Below, in pieces: positions 1-10,439 of a DNA stretch of 64,000 nucleotides. Every line of letters starts with the position of its first letter. Position 1 is the stretch's first letter. Below the pieces are notes generated by a model. That model was given only the letters and a program-made list of their open reading frames with translations, did no database searches and was not told the DNA's origin. Both the position numbers and the translations under genes were made by a program. The stretch is from Phoronis australis (Eukaryota; Phoronida; Phoronidae), in contig NMRA01000004.1 in assembly GCA_002633005.1 (NCBI GenBank), positions 1,285,052-1,349,051 on the forward strand. The letters are read 5' to 3'.

Positions 1-1524
1 TTAGCTCAGTTAATTAATACTGCTGAAGACATAGTTTAATTACGCAATTATTGTAACAAGCATCAGTGTTCACCTGTGTTCGATCACATACAGGTACTTA
101 TATCTCACTCCTCATAAAAATGTGTCTATGAGTCAATATTGGAGCTCTCTAGAGTAGTGAGAGCATCAAAGTGACCTGATTGATACCGAAGCAGATTCGG
201 TGGACAGAAATTCAATTACTACATAGTGTTTCATTAATTTAAGAACAGTGAAACAAGCCCCTTTGTAAATCACTCCTGTAGTTTGATTAAGTTAAGTTCG
301 GTAGTTTACTTTAACTTTTTTACATCGGCTCACAGAGGGAATGAAATTCTCCCGTTTTATCTGTCGCAGCCATCAACTATGTAGCCGCGGATTTAGTCGT
401 CGCAGCGGGAAATGTACGAGACATGAAGTCCTTCATCCATGCATATTTCGAAGGTTTGCTTTTTTCGTAAGGCATTAGTACATTTCACCGCACAGCTGCA
501 GAAATTTGTCGACATTATAATAGCAGGAAATGTGTAAAACGCTGTTTATGCCAGCAGCTTGAAACATTGCATCTGTATTACATGGGATCTGTAGGTGGCG
601 CTGAACGCCTGTCTACCAACGACCTGATCGCCGTCTGGCGGGATAGTGAATTTCAATAGACATCACATAGACCGGGCGCGCGCCACTCAGATACATGCAG
701 CTCGCGTTGTCAATATGACGCCATATTGGAGAGTGCTACCATAGATACTATAGTCTATGGTGCTACACAGGACAAAAATTGCGGAAAACACTGGGAGCCC
801 GGCATCAGTCAGGAAATGCGGGGGTTCGCAGTGTTATGCCTGCAACCAGAGAGTTAATTTTTTTTGGTCCTGTCATTGGGTCATGGTTTTTTTTTTGGTT
901 CTACCGTGGAGTTTAGTGGTGCTGCAACTAGGTTCTGCCACCACCGTTTAAGCGGAGCGACTATATGCGTTGTTTCCACATCAGTCTTGGTGAATGAGAC
1001 CAAATAAGATCAATTAAAAAGATAATTATTGACCACCATATGCTGTTATCCAATGATGATGCTGTTTGCTAATTATATTTAAGTAAATATTTGGTATTAA
1101 TGACAGTCATATGTATTTTTACTTGTACTGAAAAAATAACATCCCGAACTTACTCGCCAGCCATCGAAATCAGTACATCTAAGTGAATAATGTGTTCTCT
1201 ATTGAAATATATACTGCTTTAAAAACTCATTTCTTAGTATGTATTCCAAAATCAGATATTTTCTGTTGTATCAAAACAAACAAAGCCCTGCAAAATCTGT
1301 AATTGTGTCGAAGTACATATTGGAAATTTTGTAGATTTGCACTGCTTGCCGGCTTACGAGCTATCTGTTTTGTGACGAAACTTGCGCAAAAAAAGTAAAG
1401 TGCATAGTAACCAAAATATCAAACCTGTACGACTTCATTGCGCATCTAACCTTTACCCTAAATTCAGAATTTCCCACTCGAAACCGAATGAAAATATACT
1501 CAATCGAGCCGATGTGGCATTAGA
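1..1524. other. Intergenic sequence, no gene seen
   Basis: No reading frame here looks like a protein. The sequence is A+T-rich. The only structure noticed is a 24-base imperfect palindrome at 738-761, with perfect 8-base arms ACCATAGA and TCTATGGT. The stretch ends at the left LTR of the retrotransposon that starts at 1525. Confidence 0.6.
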
Positions 1525-1685
1525 TGTTGTGTATTGGCAATGCTACTTGTGGTTTTCTTTAGAATATAGTCACGCGGTATTTATGCCCACAAGCCACGTG
1601 CTCGTCCCCTTCTTGTATTAGTTCTCCAAGTGAATAGACTTATATTTTACTCTCATCTGTGTTGTTTTACTGGTTCTACGAACAC
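1525..1685 (+). repeat. 5' LTR of the Ty3/gypsy-type element
   Basis: 161 bp beginning TGTTGTGTATTGG and ending CGAACAC, repeated at 5901-6064. It starts with the usual TG. The expected terminal CA is not clearly conserved in both copies, so the right edge is uncertain by one or two bases. It should hold the element's promoter and polyadenylation signal; neither was identified with confidence. Confidence 0.9.
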
Positions 1686-1692
1686 AACATTT

Positions 1693-1703
1693 TGGCGACG
1701 AGG
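1693..1703 (+). other. Probable primer-binding site
   Basis: TGGCGACGAGG lies 7 bp downstream of the 5' LTR. A TGGCGAC-type start just inside the LTR is typical of metazoan Ty3/gypsy elements, where a tRNA 3' end primes minus-strand DNA. The tRNA used cannot be named from the sequence alone. Confidence 0.55.
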
Positions 1704-1709
1704 ATAAAC

Positions 1710-1883
1710 ATGGAAGATCTTTCGATTAAACCGTTTAGTCTTCATCCCACGGAGTCGGCTGGTTGCCGTTGGGAATTGTGGATTAAGCGCCTTGACAATT
1801 ATTTGGTGGCAAAGAACATTACTCAGGATCCGCGCAAGAAAGCCACGCTTCTGCACTATGCAGGGAGGAAGTCTTTGTTATAA
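1710..1883 (+). pseudogene. gag N-terminal fragment
   Basis: The reading frame opens at ATG 1710, 7 bp after the primer-binding-site motif, and reads MEDLSIKPF, then a capsid-like stretch with the W-x2-W-x2-R-L spacing common in gypsy Gag proteins. It stops at TAA 1881-1883. The Gag sequence continues in another frame at 1925, so at least one frameshift has broken the gene. Confidence 0.75.
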
Positions 1884-1924
1884 AAGTTTCTCTTCCTACG
1901 GAAGAAAATGAGACATACGACCAA

Positions 1925-3208
1925 TTGAAAATGAAACTTTCGGACCATTTTTCGCCGAAGCGGAATACAGAATATGAAGTTTACCAGTTCCGACAGGCCA
2001 GCCAGACCACGTCTGAGACGTTAGACATGTTTTGCGCTCGGTTACGGACGCTTGCAAAACATTCCGATTTCGCCGACGTTGATCGGGAGATCAAATCGCA
2101 GATTATTCAAAAGACTACGATGGAGGAAGTGCGGCATAAAGGACTCACAGAACCTACGATTAGCGTTGCGGATTTATTAACTTATGGACGCACCCAAGAA
2201 GCTGCAAACCAACAAGGGTTGGCGATGGCCCCACAAATTGTAAGTACTGTTTCTACGAACCAAGTGCGTGGAAAACAGCCAGTTCCTCACAAACAGCCGT
2301 ACCGGCACAATCACAATCGTAGGAACACTGGAAAAGCACAAAAGTGTGTTGGTTGTGGGGGACAGTGTACGGATCGCCGAAAGTGCACAGCATGGGGAGA
2401 GAAATGTCATCGCTGCGGTATTCTGAATCATTTTCAGTCTCAGTGTCGCTCAAAACCGACCTCAAAGCCTCAACGAGGTAGGGCCAATTCCACGAATTGG
2501 CTCGGAAGTGATCAATCAGATCGCTCGTTTGTTTACAACAATATGTATCGCATAGACAGCGAGTCCGCACCCAGTGCTGATCCGCCTCACATGGTGGACA
2601 TTATTATCAATGGACAGATTGTTTCTATGGAATTAGACACTGGCGCCAAGTTCAGTGTGGTCAATGAAGATGTGTGGTCAAACATTTGCACAAACAACGA
2701 GCCTCCTGTAGACTCTCACGTCACACTTGTCAGCTATGGGGGTGCGGAAGTCTGGTCACGTGAGGCCCAGGTCAACATGATTCAAGATAACCAGGAGTAT
2801 CGACTTCCCCTACTGGTCACAAATTCGGGCCCAAGTCTATTAGGGCGTAATTGGCTTAATCGTTTGCGGTTGGACTGGAAACGAGTGTACACGGCCACGA
2901 ATAATGTGCATGAGTTAGCTGTTTTGCAACGTTACCAGGAACTTTTCCGTGACGAATTAGGAAAATACTCTGGAGGGCAAGTGTCTTTAAATGTCAATCC
3001 GGAGACCACACCCGTCTACATGAAGGCACGCCCAGTCCCATATGCGTTACGTGAAAAACTCGAATTGGAGTTGAACCGATTAATCAACGATGGGGTGTTG
3101 AAGTCAGTGAGCTCGTCGGAGTGGGCTACGCCCGTGGTTCCCGTGTTGAAAAACTCGGGCGACGTTCGTATTTGTGGTGATTATCGTTCCACGTTGAACA
3201 AAGCTTGA
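1925..3208 (+). pseudogene. gag C-terminus, protease and N-terminal reverse transcriptase (broken)
   Basis: An open frame of about 427 codons carries, in order: the C-terminal part of the capsid; a nucleocapsid with two cysteine clusters, the second a standard CX2CX4HX4C knuckle (CHRCGILNHFQSQC); a retropepsin-type protease with catalytic LDTGAKFSVV and the later hydrophobic LLGRNWL; and the beginning of reverse transcriptase (PVPYALREKLE, then the SSEWATPVVPV region). Gag and pol are in one frame, as in several metazoan gypsy lineages. It ends at TGA 3206-3208 inside the reverse transcriptase, so it is a defective copy. Confidence 0.9.
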
Positions 3209-4365
3209 TTGGTTGATAAGTACCCTATTCCACTTGAAGAATAGACGATTTATTTACCAAACTTGCCGCTGGTCAGATTTATTCTAAGCTGGACTTAAGT
3301 CACGCATATCAACAGTTGGAGCCAACTGAACCTTCGCAAAAGTTAACTACCCTCAACACTCTGAGTCATGGATTACTAGCTTACACCCGCGTTCCGTTCG
3401 AGATATCCTCTGCCCCCGGACTGTTTCAGCGTACCATGGAACAGGTAGTGTGAGGTATTCCCATGTGCACTGTGTATCTAGACGACATTTTGGTGGCTGG
3501 TCGTAACGCGGCTGAGTATAAAGACAACCTGGAACAGGTTTTGGAACGCCTGAAAGACAACGGTTTTCGTTTAAAGAGAGAAAAATGCGTGTTCAACCAA
3601 AAGTCGGTCACTTACTTGGGACACCGTCTGGACGGGGCAGGCATACGATCCACGAAAGAGAAAGTCACAGCGATTGTGCAGGCACCCGCTCCGCGCAACG
3701 TATCGGAGTTACGCTCGTACGTTGGATTGCTGAATTACTACCACAAGTTTCTGGACAATGCCAGTTCTGTTTTGGCCCCGTTTTGGCTACGCAACGGTGT
3801 CAAATGGCGCCGGGGTAAACGCGAAGCCGACGCGTTTCAACGTTCAAAACGTTTGTTGACATCCACGAATTTGCTTGTTCATTATCAACCGGAATATCCT
3901 TTGTTGTTGAGCTACAATGCTTCACCCTACGGTGTTGGTGCGGTATTATCACACGTCTTGGAAGACAGTTCTGAAAGACCAATAGCGTTTGCTTCTGGGA
4001 CATTAGCACCAGCTGAGAAGAATTATGCACAGATTGATCGCGAAGCATTGGCTATCATCTTTGGAGTGAAACACTTTCACAGTTATTTGTATGGACGTAA
4101 TTTCACAATAGTAACGGACCATTTGCCTCTTTTAGGGATTTTACGTAAGGGCACCGCAATACCGGCTATGTGTAGCTCACGTATGAAACGATGGGCCCTA
4201 ATGTTGTCAGGTTATACATACGTTTCACGACACAAGTCTGGACAGTCCAACGGCAACGCCGACGCACTTAGTAGACTGCCGCTGGAGTGTAAACAATTTC
4301 AGGTGCCCGTGCCTGAGGAAGTGGTTTTGTCGTTAACTCAGATGGACTTTACGCCTGTACTGTAG
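3209..4365 (+). pseudogene. Reverse transcriptase and RNase H portion of pol (broken)
   Basis: Between 3209 and 3462 the reverse transcriptase continues (the YSKLDLSHAYQQ palm motif is at about 3283) but is interrupted by an in-frame stop near 3242, a frame change and TGA 3451. From 3463 the frame is open and contains the catalytic VYLDDILV box, the thumb and connection, then RNase H with DREALA and TDHLPL. The first RNase H catalytic position reads SYNAS where family members have DAS, so the Asp is replaced by Asn. That change alone would be expected to cripple RNase H. Confidence 0.9.
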
Positions 4366-4409
4366 CCAAAATACAGCGCTGGACACAACAAGACCCGATT
4401 ACGTCGGCT

Positions 4410-5686
4410 GTGTACCGTTGTGTCTTGCAAGGTTTTCCTGACACTACGTATGATTTGATTGCCCAATATTTCTCCCGCTGCCATGAGCTAACGGTTCAGG
4501 ACGGATGTTTGTTATGGGGAGCGCGTGTTATCATACCTCCCCAGGGGCGTAGCGCCGTATTGGCCGAACTACACGGTTCACACCCTGGCATCATCAGAAT
4601 GAAGAACTTGGCACGTTCTTATATTTGGTGGCCGTCTATCGATGTGGACATCGAGCAGTGTGTTCGGCAATGCCAGGCGTGCAAGGAAAATACTCAGTCA
4701 CCACACAGCAGGCCAAAGTTCACCCTTGGGAGTGGCCTGGAGTACCATGGCACCGAATTCATATCGACTATGCAGGTCCAATGAAGAACGGGAAATACAT
4801 TCTTGTAATTGTGGACGCTCACAGTAAATTTGTCGACGCGTACATCACCGACAGTACTTCAACCGAGGCAACAGTCAGGAAATTACGTCAGTTCTTTGCC
4901 ACGCATGGACTGCCCGTAATGATTGTGTCTGACAACGGTTCTGGTTTCGCCAGTGCTGATTTTGCCAAGTTCTGTCGCAACAATGGTATTAAACATACGT
5001 TTAGTGCGCCGTACCACCCTGCGAGTAATGGTGCGGCCGAGGCTGCGGTTAAAATCGTCAAGACCGGAATGGCCAGGTTGGAAGGTGACATGGAAACCCG
5101 CCTTTACACATTCTTAGCGCGTCATCGCATTACACCACACTCTGCGACAGGTAGACCACCCGCAGAATTATTAATGTCGAGGAGGCCGCGTTCACGTTTG
5201 GACTTAGCTGTTCCGGACCTCAGACAGCGTGTTCTACAAATGCAGTCAAGTGCGCAACGCGCACACGACGCACGTGACTTTTGCGCCGGAGATACGGTAC
5301 TTGTGAGAAACTTCTCCGGCTCACCCACCTGGGTCCCTGGTATGGTCATAGAACATCGAGGACCCGTGTCATTCTCGATGGAGTTGCCCGATAAACGGAT
5401 TTGGAGGCGTCACGTAGACCACATAATACGACGCACACCGGAAGACAACCCATCTTCAACCACGTTTGGCCCACCGCCAAGTAACTTACCGCCGCCACCA
5501 GCCTTCGTACCGCCAACTCGGTTGACGGAACAACCGTCTACGCCTGTGGTCGATCATACACATCCCACTGCGTATTCGAACGCTACCACCGTACGATTAC
5601 CCGTAGAAAATCCACCAACAGATTCGTCTGTAGTTGTGACGCGTTCCGGAAGGAGATCAATCCAACCAGACAGGCTGAACTTTTAA
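4410..5686 (+). pseudogene. Integrase portion of pol (one frameshift)
   Basis: The HHCC zinc-binding domain (HGSHPG, then CVRQCQAC) is read in the frame that is open from 4410. The catalytic core continues in a different frame, open to 5686, with the switch near 4700-4725. The core has the three acidic residues: Asp in HIDYAGP, Asp in VSDNGSGF and Glu in ASNGAAEAAV. A GPY/F-like module (PGMVIEHRGPVSF) and a proline- and threonine-rich tail follow. The frame ends about 215 bp before the 3' LTR. Confidence 0.9.
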
Positions 5687-5887
5687 TTACTACTTATTAT
5701 AACTACATGTAGCTTCAGTCATCAATAGGATCACCTTACAGGACAGAGCAGTGTGACACATCGTTTTAGTTATGACTGGACACTTAGTATCGTTTTACAA
5801 AAAAGTCTGTTGACAGTGTGTTACATGCATGTTTGTGTTTAGTTTGAAGTGTTCCTCCATGTTTATTTACGTTTGCAGTAGTTAGCT

Positions 5888-5900
5888 AAGGGTAGAGGGA
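5888..5900 (+). other. Polypurine tract
   Basis: AAGGGTAGAGGGA directly abuts the 3' LTR. Its position and purine content match the plus-strand primer of an LTR retrotransposon. Confidence 0.7.
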
Positions 5901-6064
5901 TGTTGTGTATTGGCAATGCTACTTGTGGTTTTCCTTAGAATATAGTCACGTGGTATTTATGCCCACAAGCCACGTGCTCGTCTCCTTCTTGTATTAGTTC
6001 TCCAAGTGAATAGACGTATTATATTTTACTCTCATCTGTGTTGTTTTACTGTTTCTACGAACAC
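5901..6064 (+). repeat. 3' LTR of the Ty3/gypsy-type element
   Basis: 164 bp nearly identical to 1525-1685. The visible differences are single-base changes and three extra bases in the stretch after AGTGAATAGAC. Confidence 0.9.
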
Positions 6065-7139
6065 TAGTTATGATCCCGTGAAAATAACCCCTGTTAGTTT
6101 CACTCACAGGGTCTAAATTTCATGTGAAGAATTTTCAGCCCATGAAAAAATGACCCCACGTCCTTGAAAACCATTATTCAACGGTTCCCCCGCAACAAGG
6201 GGTTGGGATAAACAGGCAGCGTGCGTGAGAGAAGAATGTATTATAAATTTCTCGGCTGTGGGTCACGCAGTGCGGGGATGGATAGGAACCGAACTAATGT
6301 GTGGGAGTGGGACTGATCTCTTTGTGAGCACACAATTACACGGTGTGGGGATACTACAAAACGCCAACAAGTGCCTGGGGCTTGATCGGGGGGGGGGGGN
6401 NNNGGGGGGACTTCAGATCCGTGAGAGAGGAATACCGTGCGTGAGAGAAGAATATTTGTACGTTGGCAATTCCGAGCGCAGCACAGGAAAGGAATTGAGT
6501 GTGTGTTCTTTGCTTTTTACTTTACGGCGTTCTCCCGTTCAGTCTAACTTGTTAAGTTGTATATCACAACAAGTTGGGCGGATGACCGCTGTACCAATAT
6601 CTTGTAACACTGACGACTGATTAAGTCCATTCTGGCAATTAGGGTTGGAGGGTCAGCTCTCTTTTGTTCGATAATTGCTCTTATCTCCGATAAGATCGTA
6701 TCTTATATCCTCAATGGGCTGTGCTGTTAAAAACAAATTAAGTTCTAAAATGTTTGAACATAAACCCAATGACATTTCTGAATTGCCCATCAAATACTGA
6801 TCAAGCTTATAGTTTTTGAATCATTTTCCCAGTAGTTCACATTAAATTTAGATCCCATTAAAAGCGACCCGGGTCATATTTTAATTTAAGAAAGTTATCC
6901 GGGGTCATTGTTCAACACTCAGTTAAAAGGCTTATTGTAGCACCACGAAAGTACGTCCCGAGTGAGCGGCATGTCTCCTGGATATAATGTATTTACATCG
7001 AGGGACACGGATTAAATCATAAATATGCGCGATCTTAGTGGTTTCTCTTGAAAAAACGAAAAAAAATAAAGCGCTCGCGGTGGATTGATAGGCGTGCACC
7101 CGCTCAGGCCACTCGAGAATCTGCCACGTTAGTTAGTGT
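6065..7139. other. Intergenic sequence with an assembly gap
   Basis: No protein-like frame is supported. A run of G is interrupted by four N at 6400-6403. The 17-base word GTGCGTGAGAGAAGAAT occurs at 6221 and again at 6437, on either side of the gap, so the region is probably a low-complexity or duplicated stretch that assembled poorly. Confidence 0.5.
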
Positions 7140-7440
7140 GTCACCAAGTGAATTATTGAATACTAGCCTCAATTCATTTTCGTCTCTCTTAGTTGGGCAC
7201 AAACTACAACAGTGAGTAGCTTCAATGAGTTGCTTTTTAAGATTGTCTGTTCAAATAACTTCATGCACACCAGCTTTCTGAAGACCAGCTTCAAAGTCTT
7301 GCTTTAATTTTGAAAAGCAAATGACATCTCCGTGTCTTAGAAGCTTTGATTCAATGAACTCCACACAAAACTGTAGAAAAGCATCTTTGAAAACTATGGA
7401 TTCTTCACTCTTCACAATCTTGTATTTCTACTTTTATAGC
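7140..7440 (-). pseudogene. Decayed coding fragment, unidentified multicopy family
   Basis: Read on the minus strand from about 7425 down, one frame gives a protein-like sequence that includes FKDAFLQFCVEFIESKLL and FSKLKQDFEAGLQKAGVHE. It is broken by TGA (complement of 7251-7253) and continues in frame as TDNLKKQLIEA. The alternation of charged and hydrophobic residues and the long open stretch look like real coding ancestry. The opposite-strand frame over the same bases looks like its shadow. I recall similar uncharacterised, high-copy proteins from marine invertebrate genomes but cannot name a family, and no function is proposed. Confidence 0.4.
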
Positions 7441-8899
7441 ATGGTAATCTTGTGTGATACTTGGCTTCTTAAGCCACAAGGTCTCTTATCTTTGAAATTC
7501 ATTTGCATATTCAGGTCTCTATACTGAGCTGTTGCTTGCAATACAAGTACAATTGAAAAAAACGCGAAGTGTTAACACTAATTTAACATTTAATTATGAG
7601 TGAGTTGGCATGCAATTTTTTCAGACTGACTTATCAGGAATCGATCTACCACCAGCCTAACAAATTTACATGCCGTTTGATCTGTCGCCTGAAAATGTTG
7701 AACGTCTAATAATTAGATTAGTTGATGGGACTGAAAATTAGTCAGCTGATATACCAGTGCATTGATTGAAATTTATTTTTTTAATGAGATGCTCATACAA
7801 TGGTCAATCGATTTACAACGTTTGACAAAATGGCTTCCCCTGCCTTCAAATTACAGCGGGGACGCTGGTCACTTAGGCACTTCAATTTAATTACCATTTC
7901 AGTCACCTAAGTAATCAGTGTTTACTAAAAATGACATGAAAAAGATTGCATTCGACTTTAAGCAAAGCGCCAAGAGAATTTGTTGTAGAACTACATTTAC
8001 TTTTTTACCCAGCCAGGAATCAAACACGCGCCCCCGTCTGACGCAGTCTGTTCGCGCCAGGGGATACGACGTCATATCGCTTGGAGCGAGCAGTGTAAAA
8101 ATGACCAGTTGCCGATTTGGGCAACTGAACGAAGGGCTGCTTGAGAAAAAGGTTTGATTGCAGGAGTACTTGTTTGAGTTGAGAAAACCTAAAAACATTC
8201 TGCGAATTTTTAAGATGTCCCTCTATACGCAAAAGTTACTTATAGCAAGTGTGAGGCACAATTCGCCGAAAAGCTTCCGGTCCTATGGAGAATCTATGGC
8301 AACTGTTTCTACTGCGGCCTGTCGAGACTGTGACACTGTCACTAAAAATCAGATGACATAGCTTTTTGCCAAAGTATCAGCGTAAGAGAAATTAATCCCC
8401 CTCCCCGGTCGCCCACCGATTCCTAATTCCCCTGTTAACATGCCTTTCCCGTAAATCTTTGCATTGGTTGCTCCCTTTCCCGAATTTTATCGTGTTTTGC
8501 TGGAATTTTCCTTGTTTCGTCAGAATATGAGTGAAGTTGTTTCACCCTTGACGACTTTCCTTGACCGCAATAAACACTCAAAATTAATAAAATATTGATT
8601 AGCTCCAGTAAAACCACGGTAGATCCATGCTAATACCATTTCACAAAAGGATATTAACAAATAATCACAAAGCAATCCACCCTATCACTGGGGGATCTAA
8701 TGTATGACTATGCACTAAACTTCTGAAGAAAATGATTACTTAAATCCTCCAACCGGCATGGAATTTCAGCAGCGTGTTCTTCGTTATTATTCTTTTTGGT
8801 CTCTTCCATAGCTGGGAACGGGCAATACCAATTCTTTACAATCACCCCCTCCCAATATAGCTATACATGTACTTAAACTTTCCATTTAATGATTCCATT
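7441..8899. other. Intergenic sequence with a SINE-like fragment
   Basis: No gene is supported. A possible tRNA-derived fragment lies at 7985-8070 and is listed separately. Confidence 0.5.
7985..8070 (-). mobile_element. Possible tRNA-derived SINE fragment
   Basis: On the minus strand there is an A-box-like word TGGCGCGAACAGACTG, followed about 20 bases later by GTGTTTGATTCCTGG, which resembles the GGTTCGANTCC B box. This is the layout of an RNA polymerase III internal promoter. The cloverleaf is not convincing, so a functional tRNA gene is unlikely. Confidence 0.3.
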
Positions 8900-9525
8900 A
8901 CCAATATTTGTAAAATGTCATTAGTCACGCCCACAAAAATCTCTCTCCTAACCTGCACAATTATCACCCCAACAAACAACCCCCAGAACTAGTCGATCAC
9001 GTGTCCTACTTAGGCGTAACGCTCTCTTCAAATCTGTATTTCAACCACCACATACATGACATGGGTCCAAAAGCAAATAAATCACTCGGGTTTATCAAAT
9101 GCTTCACAAGCCACTGGAATACTTGCCCTCAGTATGGGACCATCCACCCAAAGAAACATATTAAACAAAGTGAGAAAAAGTTCAACATAGAGCTGCCAAA
9201 TTTGTCGCAAACAACTATTGTACCTGCTCATCCGTGACCACTATGATACAAACCACGAACTGGCCAACTCAAGAAGGCCGCAAGACTCAGAACTCAGAGC
9301 CAGGCCACTCTACTACACAAAATTGTACCTGATCACCATCCCACTGTTTCTCCTAACCTCCTCTCATAATGCCCACCTTAATTTCCGGAGACTGCACACT
9401 CGCACAGATTATTACGCCCACTCCTTCAGTAGTCTTATGGAACCGCCTACCTCATCAAATTGCATGGGTACCATGCCTTGACGCGTTCGTCCCCAATGCG
9501 TCGGACTTCTTTTCCACTCATTAAA
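8900..9525 (+). mobile_element. Non-LTR retrotransposon fragment (3' part of ORF2)
   Basis: The frame from about 8900 reads CKMSLVTPTKIS, then DHVSYLGVTLSSNLYFNHHI. This is the conserved YLGV(T/I)L-(S/D)-x-L-x-(F/W)-x-x-H-I block that follows the reverse transcriptase palm in CR1/Jockey-type LINEs. After frameshifts the C-terminal region is recognisable as SSVTTMIQTTNWPTQ (about 9230-9275) and RTDYYAHSF followed by LWNRLPHQ (9400-9460). It is 5'-truncated and frameshifted. Confidence 0.8.
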
Positions 9526-10292
9526 ACTACCTTGCACATGTATGTATGTGTTTTACCTCAGGCAATATAGTTACTTCTGCTTGTTTAACTTCTTGGTAAG
9601 TAAACCATGTTTTGTGAGTGCAGACAAGAGTTTGAGAGATCAGCGAATTGAGTTTACACGTCCATGAGCCAAGCAAGGAAGTGAAGAGTCACACTCCATG
9701 CATGTAAGTGAGCAAGCCATGTTGTCCAAGTAGCTTGTGTTTATCCAACAATGGTTAATTGAGCTACACCCTGCAATTATAGTAGAAATTGCAGGCTAAT
9801 TACTTATCTCTGTGATTGCTTGGCCAAATTAGTTAGAAATACAACGTACAGCGACGATGTGAATACAAAGTAGGTTGAAAAATTGTCAAATGTTTTTAAG
9901 AAAGAGTTTGTGCCTAAAATGATAAGCATTAAATCAATCAACCGTGTCGAGTAAGTATCGCGACATGTTGCGGAATAACACTGTATGATGCGGCGATGTG
10001 AGCCCCCAAGGTACGTCATTAGTGCAAAGTTCACCTATTTTCAAAATTTTTGTTTTCCCATTTACAAATTGTCAATGAATACAAGTGCACTTTGTTTGAT
10101 AATTTCAAATACCATTTTCGTTTAGTTCCTGATATACATTAGCATAGTTAAGAGTGTGCAAATACATCTTTAAGGCAACATATGAAAATCCAACAACTTC
10201 AGACAGGATAAAAAATGCTAGCCGTCAAAGCCATCTCTTTAAAAGGAGGAGTTGTACTGGCCGCGGAAATAGCATAAAATAGTTAATAGAAA
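9526..10292. other. Intergenic, nothing recognised
   Basis: A+T-rich sequence. The short frames present have no protein-like character. Confidence 0.5.
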
Positions 10293-10439
10293 AATCAAAC
10301 TCAATACGTAAAAATCGAACCTAATTCGTAAAAATCAACTCTGTTTGGAAAATCAATCCTAATTTGTAAAAATCAAAACTAATTCGTAAAAACCAATCGT
10401 GTTTGGAAAATCAAACCTAACTCGTAAAAATCAAACCGG
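10293..10439. repeat. Short tandem array with a two-level repeat structure
   Basis: Seven complete units and one partial unit, each starting AATCAA or a close variant. Units of 20 bp (type A, ending ATTCGTAAA or similar) and 18 bp (type B, ending TGTTTGGAA) follow the order A A B A A B A. The lengths 20, 20, 18, 20, 20, 18, 20 give a higher-order period of 58 bp. Confidence 0.85.

Larger units (their letters stand above)
1525..6064 (+). mobile_element. Ty3/gypsy-type LTR retrotransposon, nearly complete, inactivated
   Basis: Two direct repeats of about 160 bp bound a 4.5-kb unit coding gag, aspartic protease, reverse transcriptase, RNase H and integrase in that order, which is the Ty3/gypsy (Metaviridae-like) gene order. 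The LTRs differ by about five substitutions and one 3-bp indel by eye, so the insertion is fairly recent. Even so, the coding region is broken by frameshifts (near 1884-1925, 3236, 4365-4410 and 4700-4725) and stop codons (for example TGA at 3206 and TGA at 3451). No env-like frame follows integrase. A GPY/F-like module is visible after the integrase core and no chromodomain is seen. A clean target-site duplication was not found: the bases before 1525 and after 6064 do not match. Confidence 0.93.
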
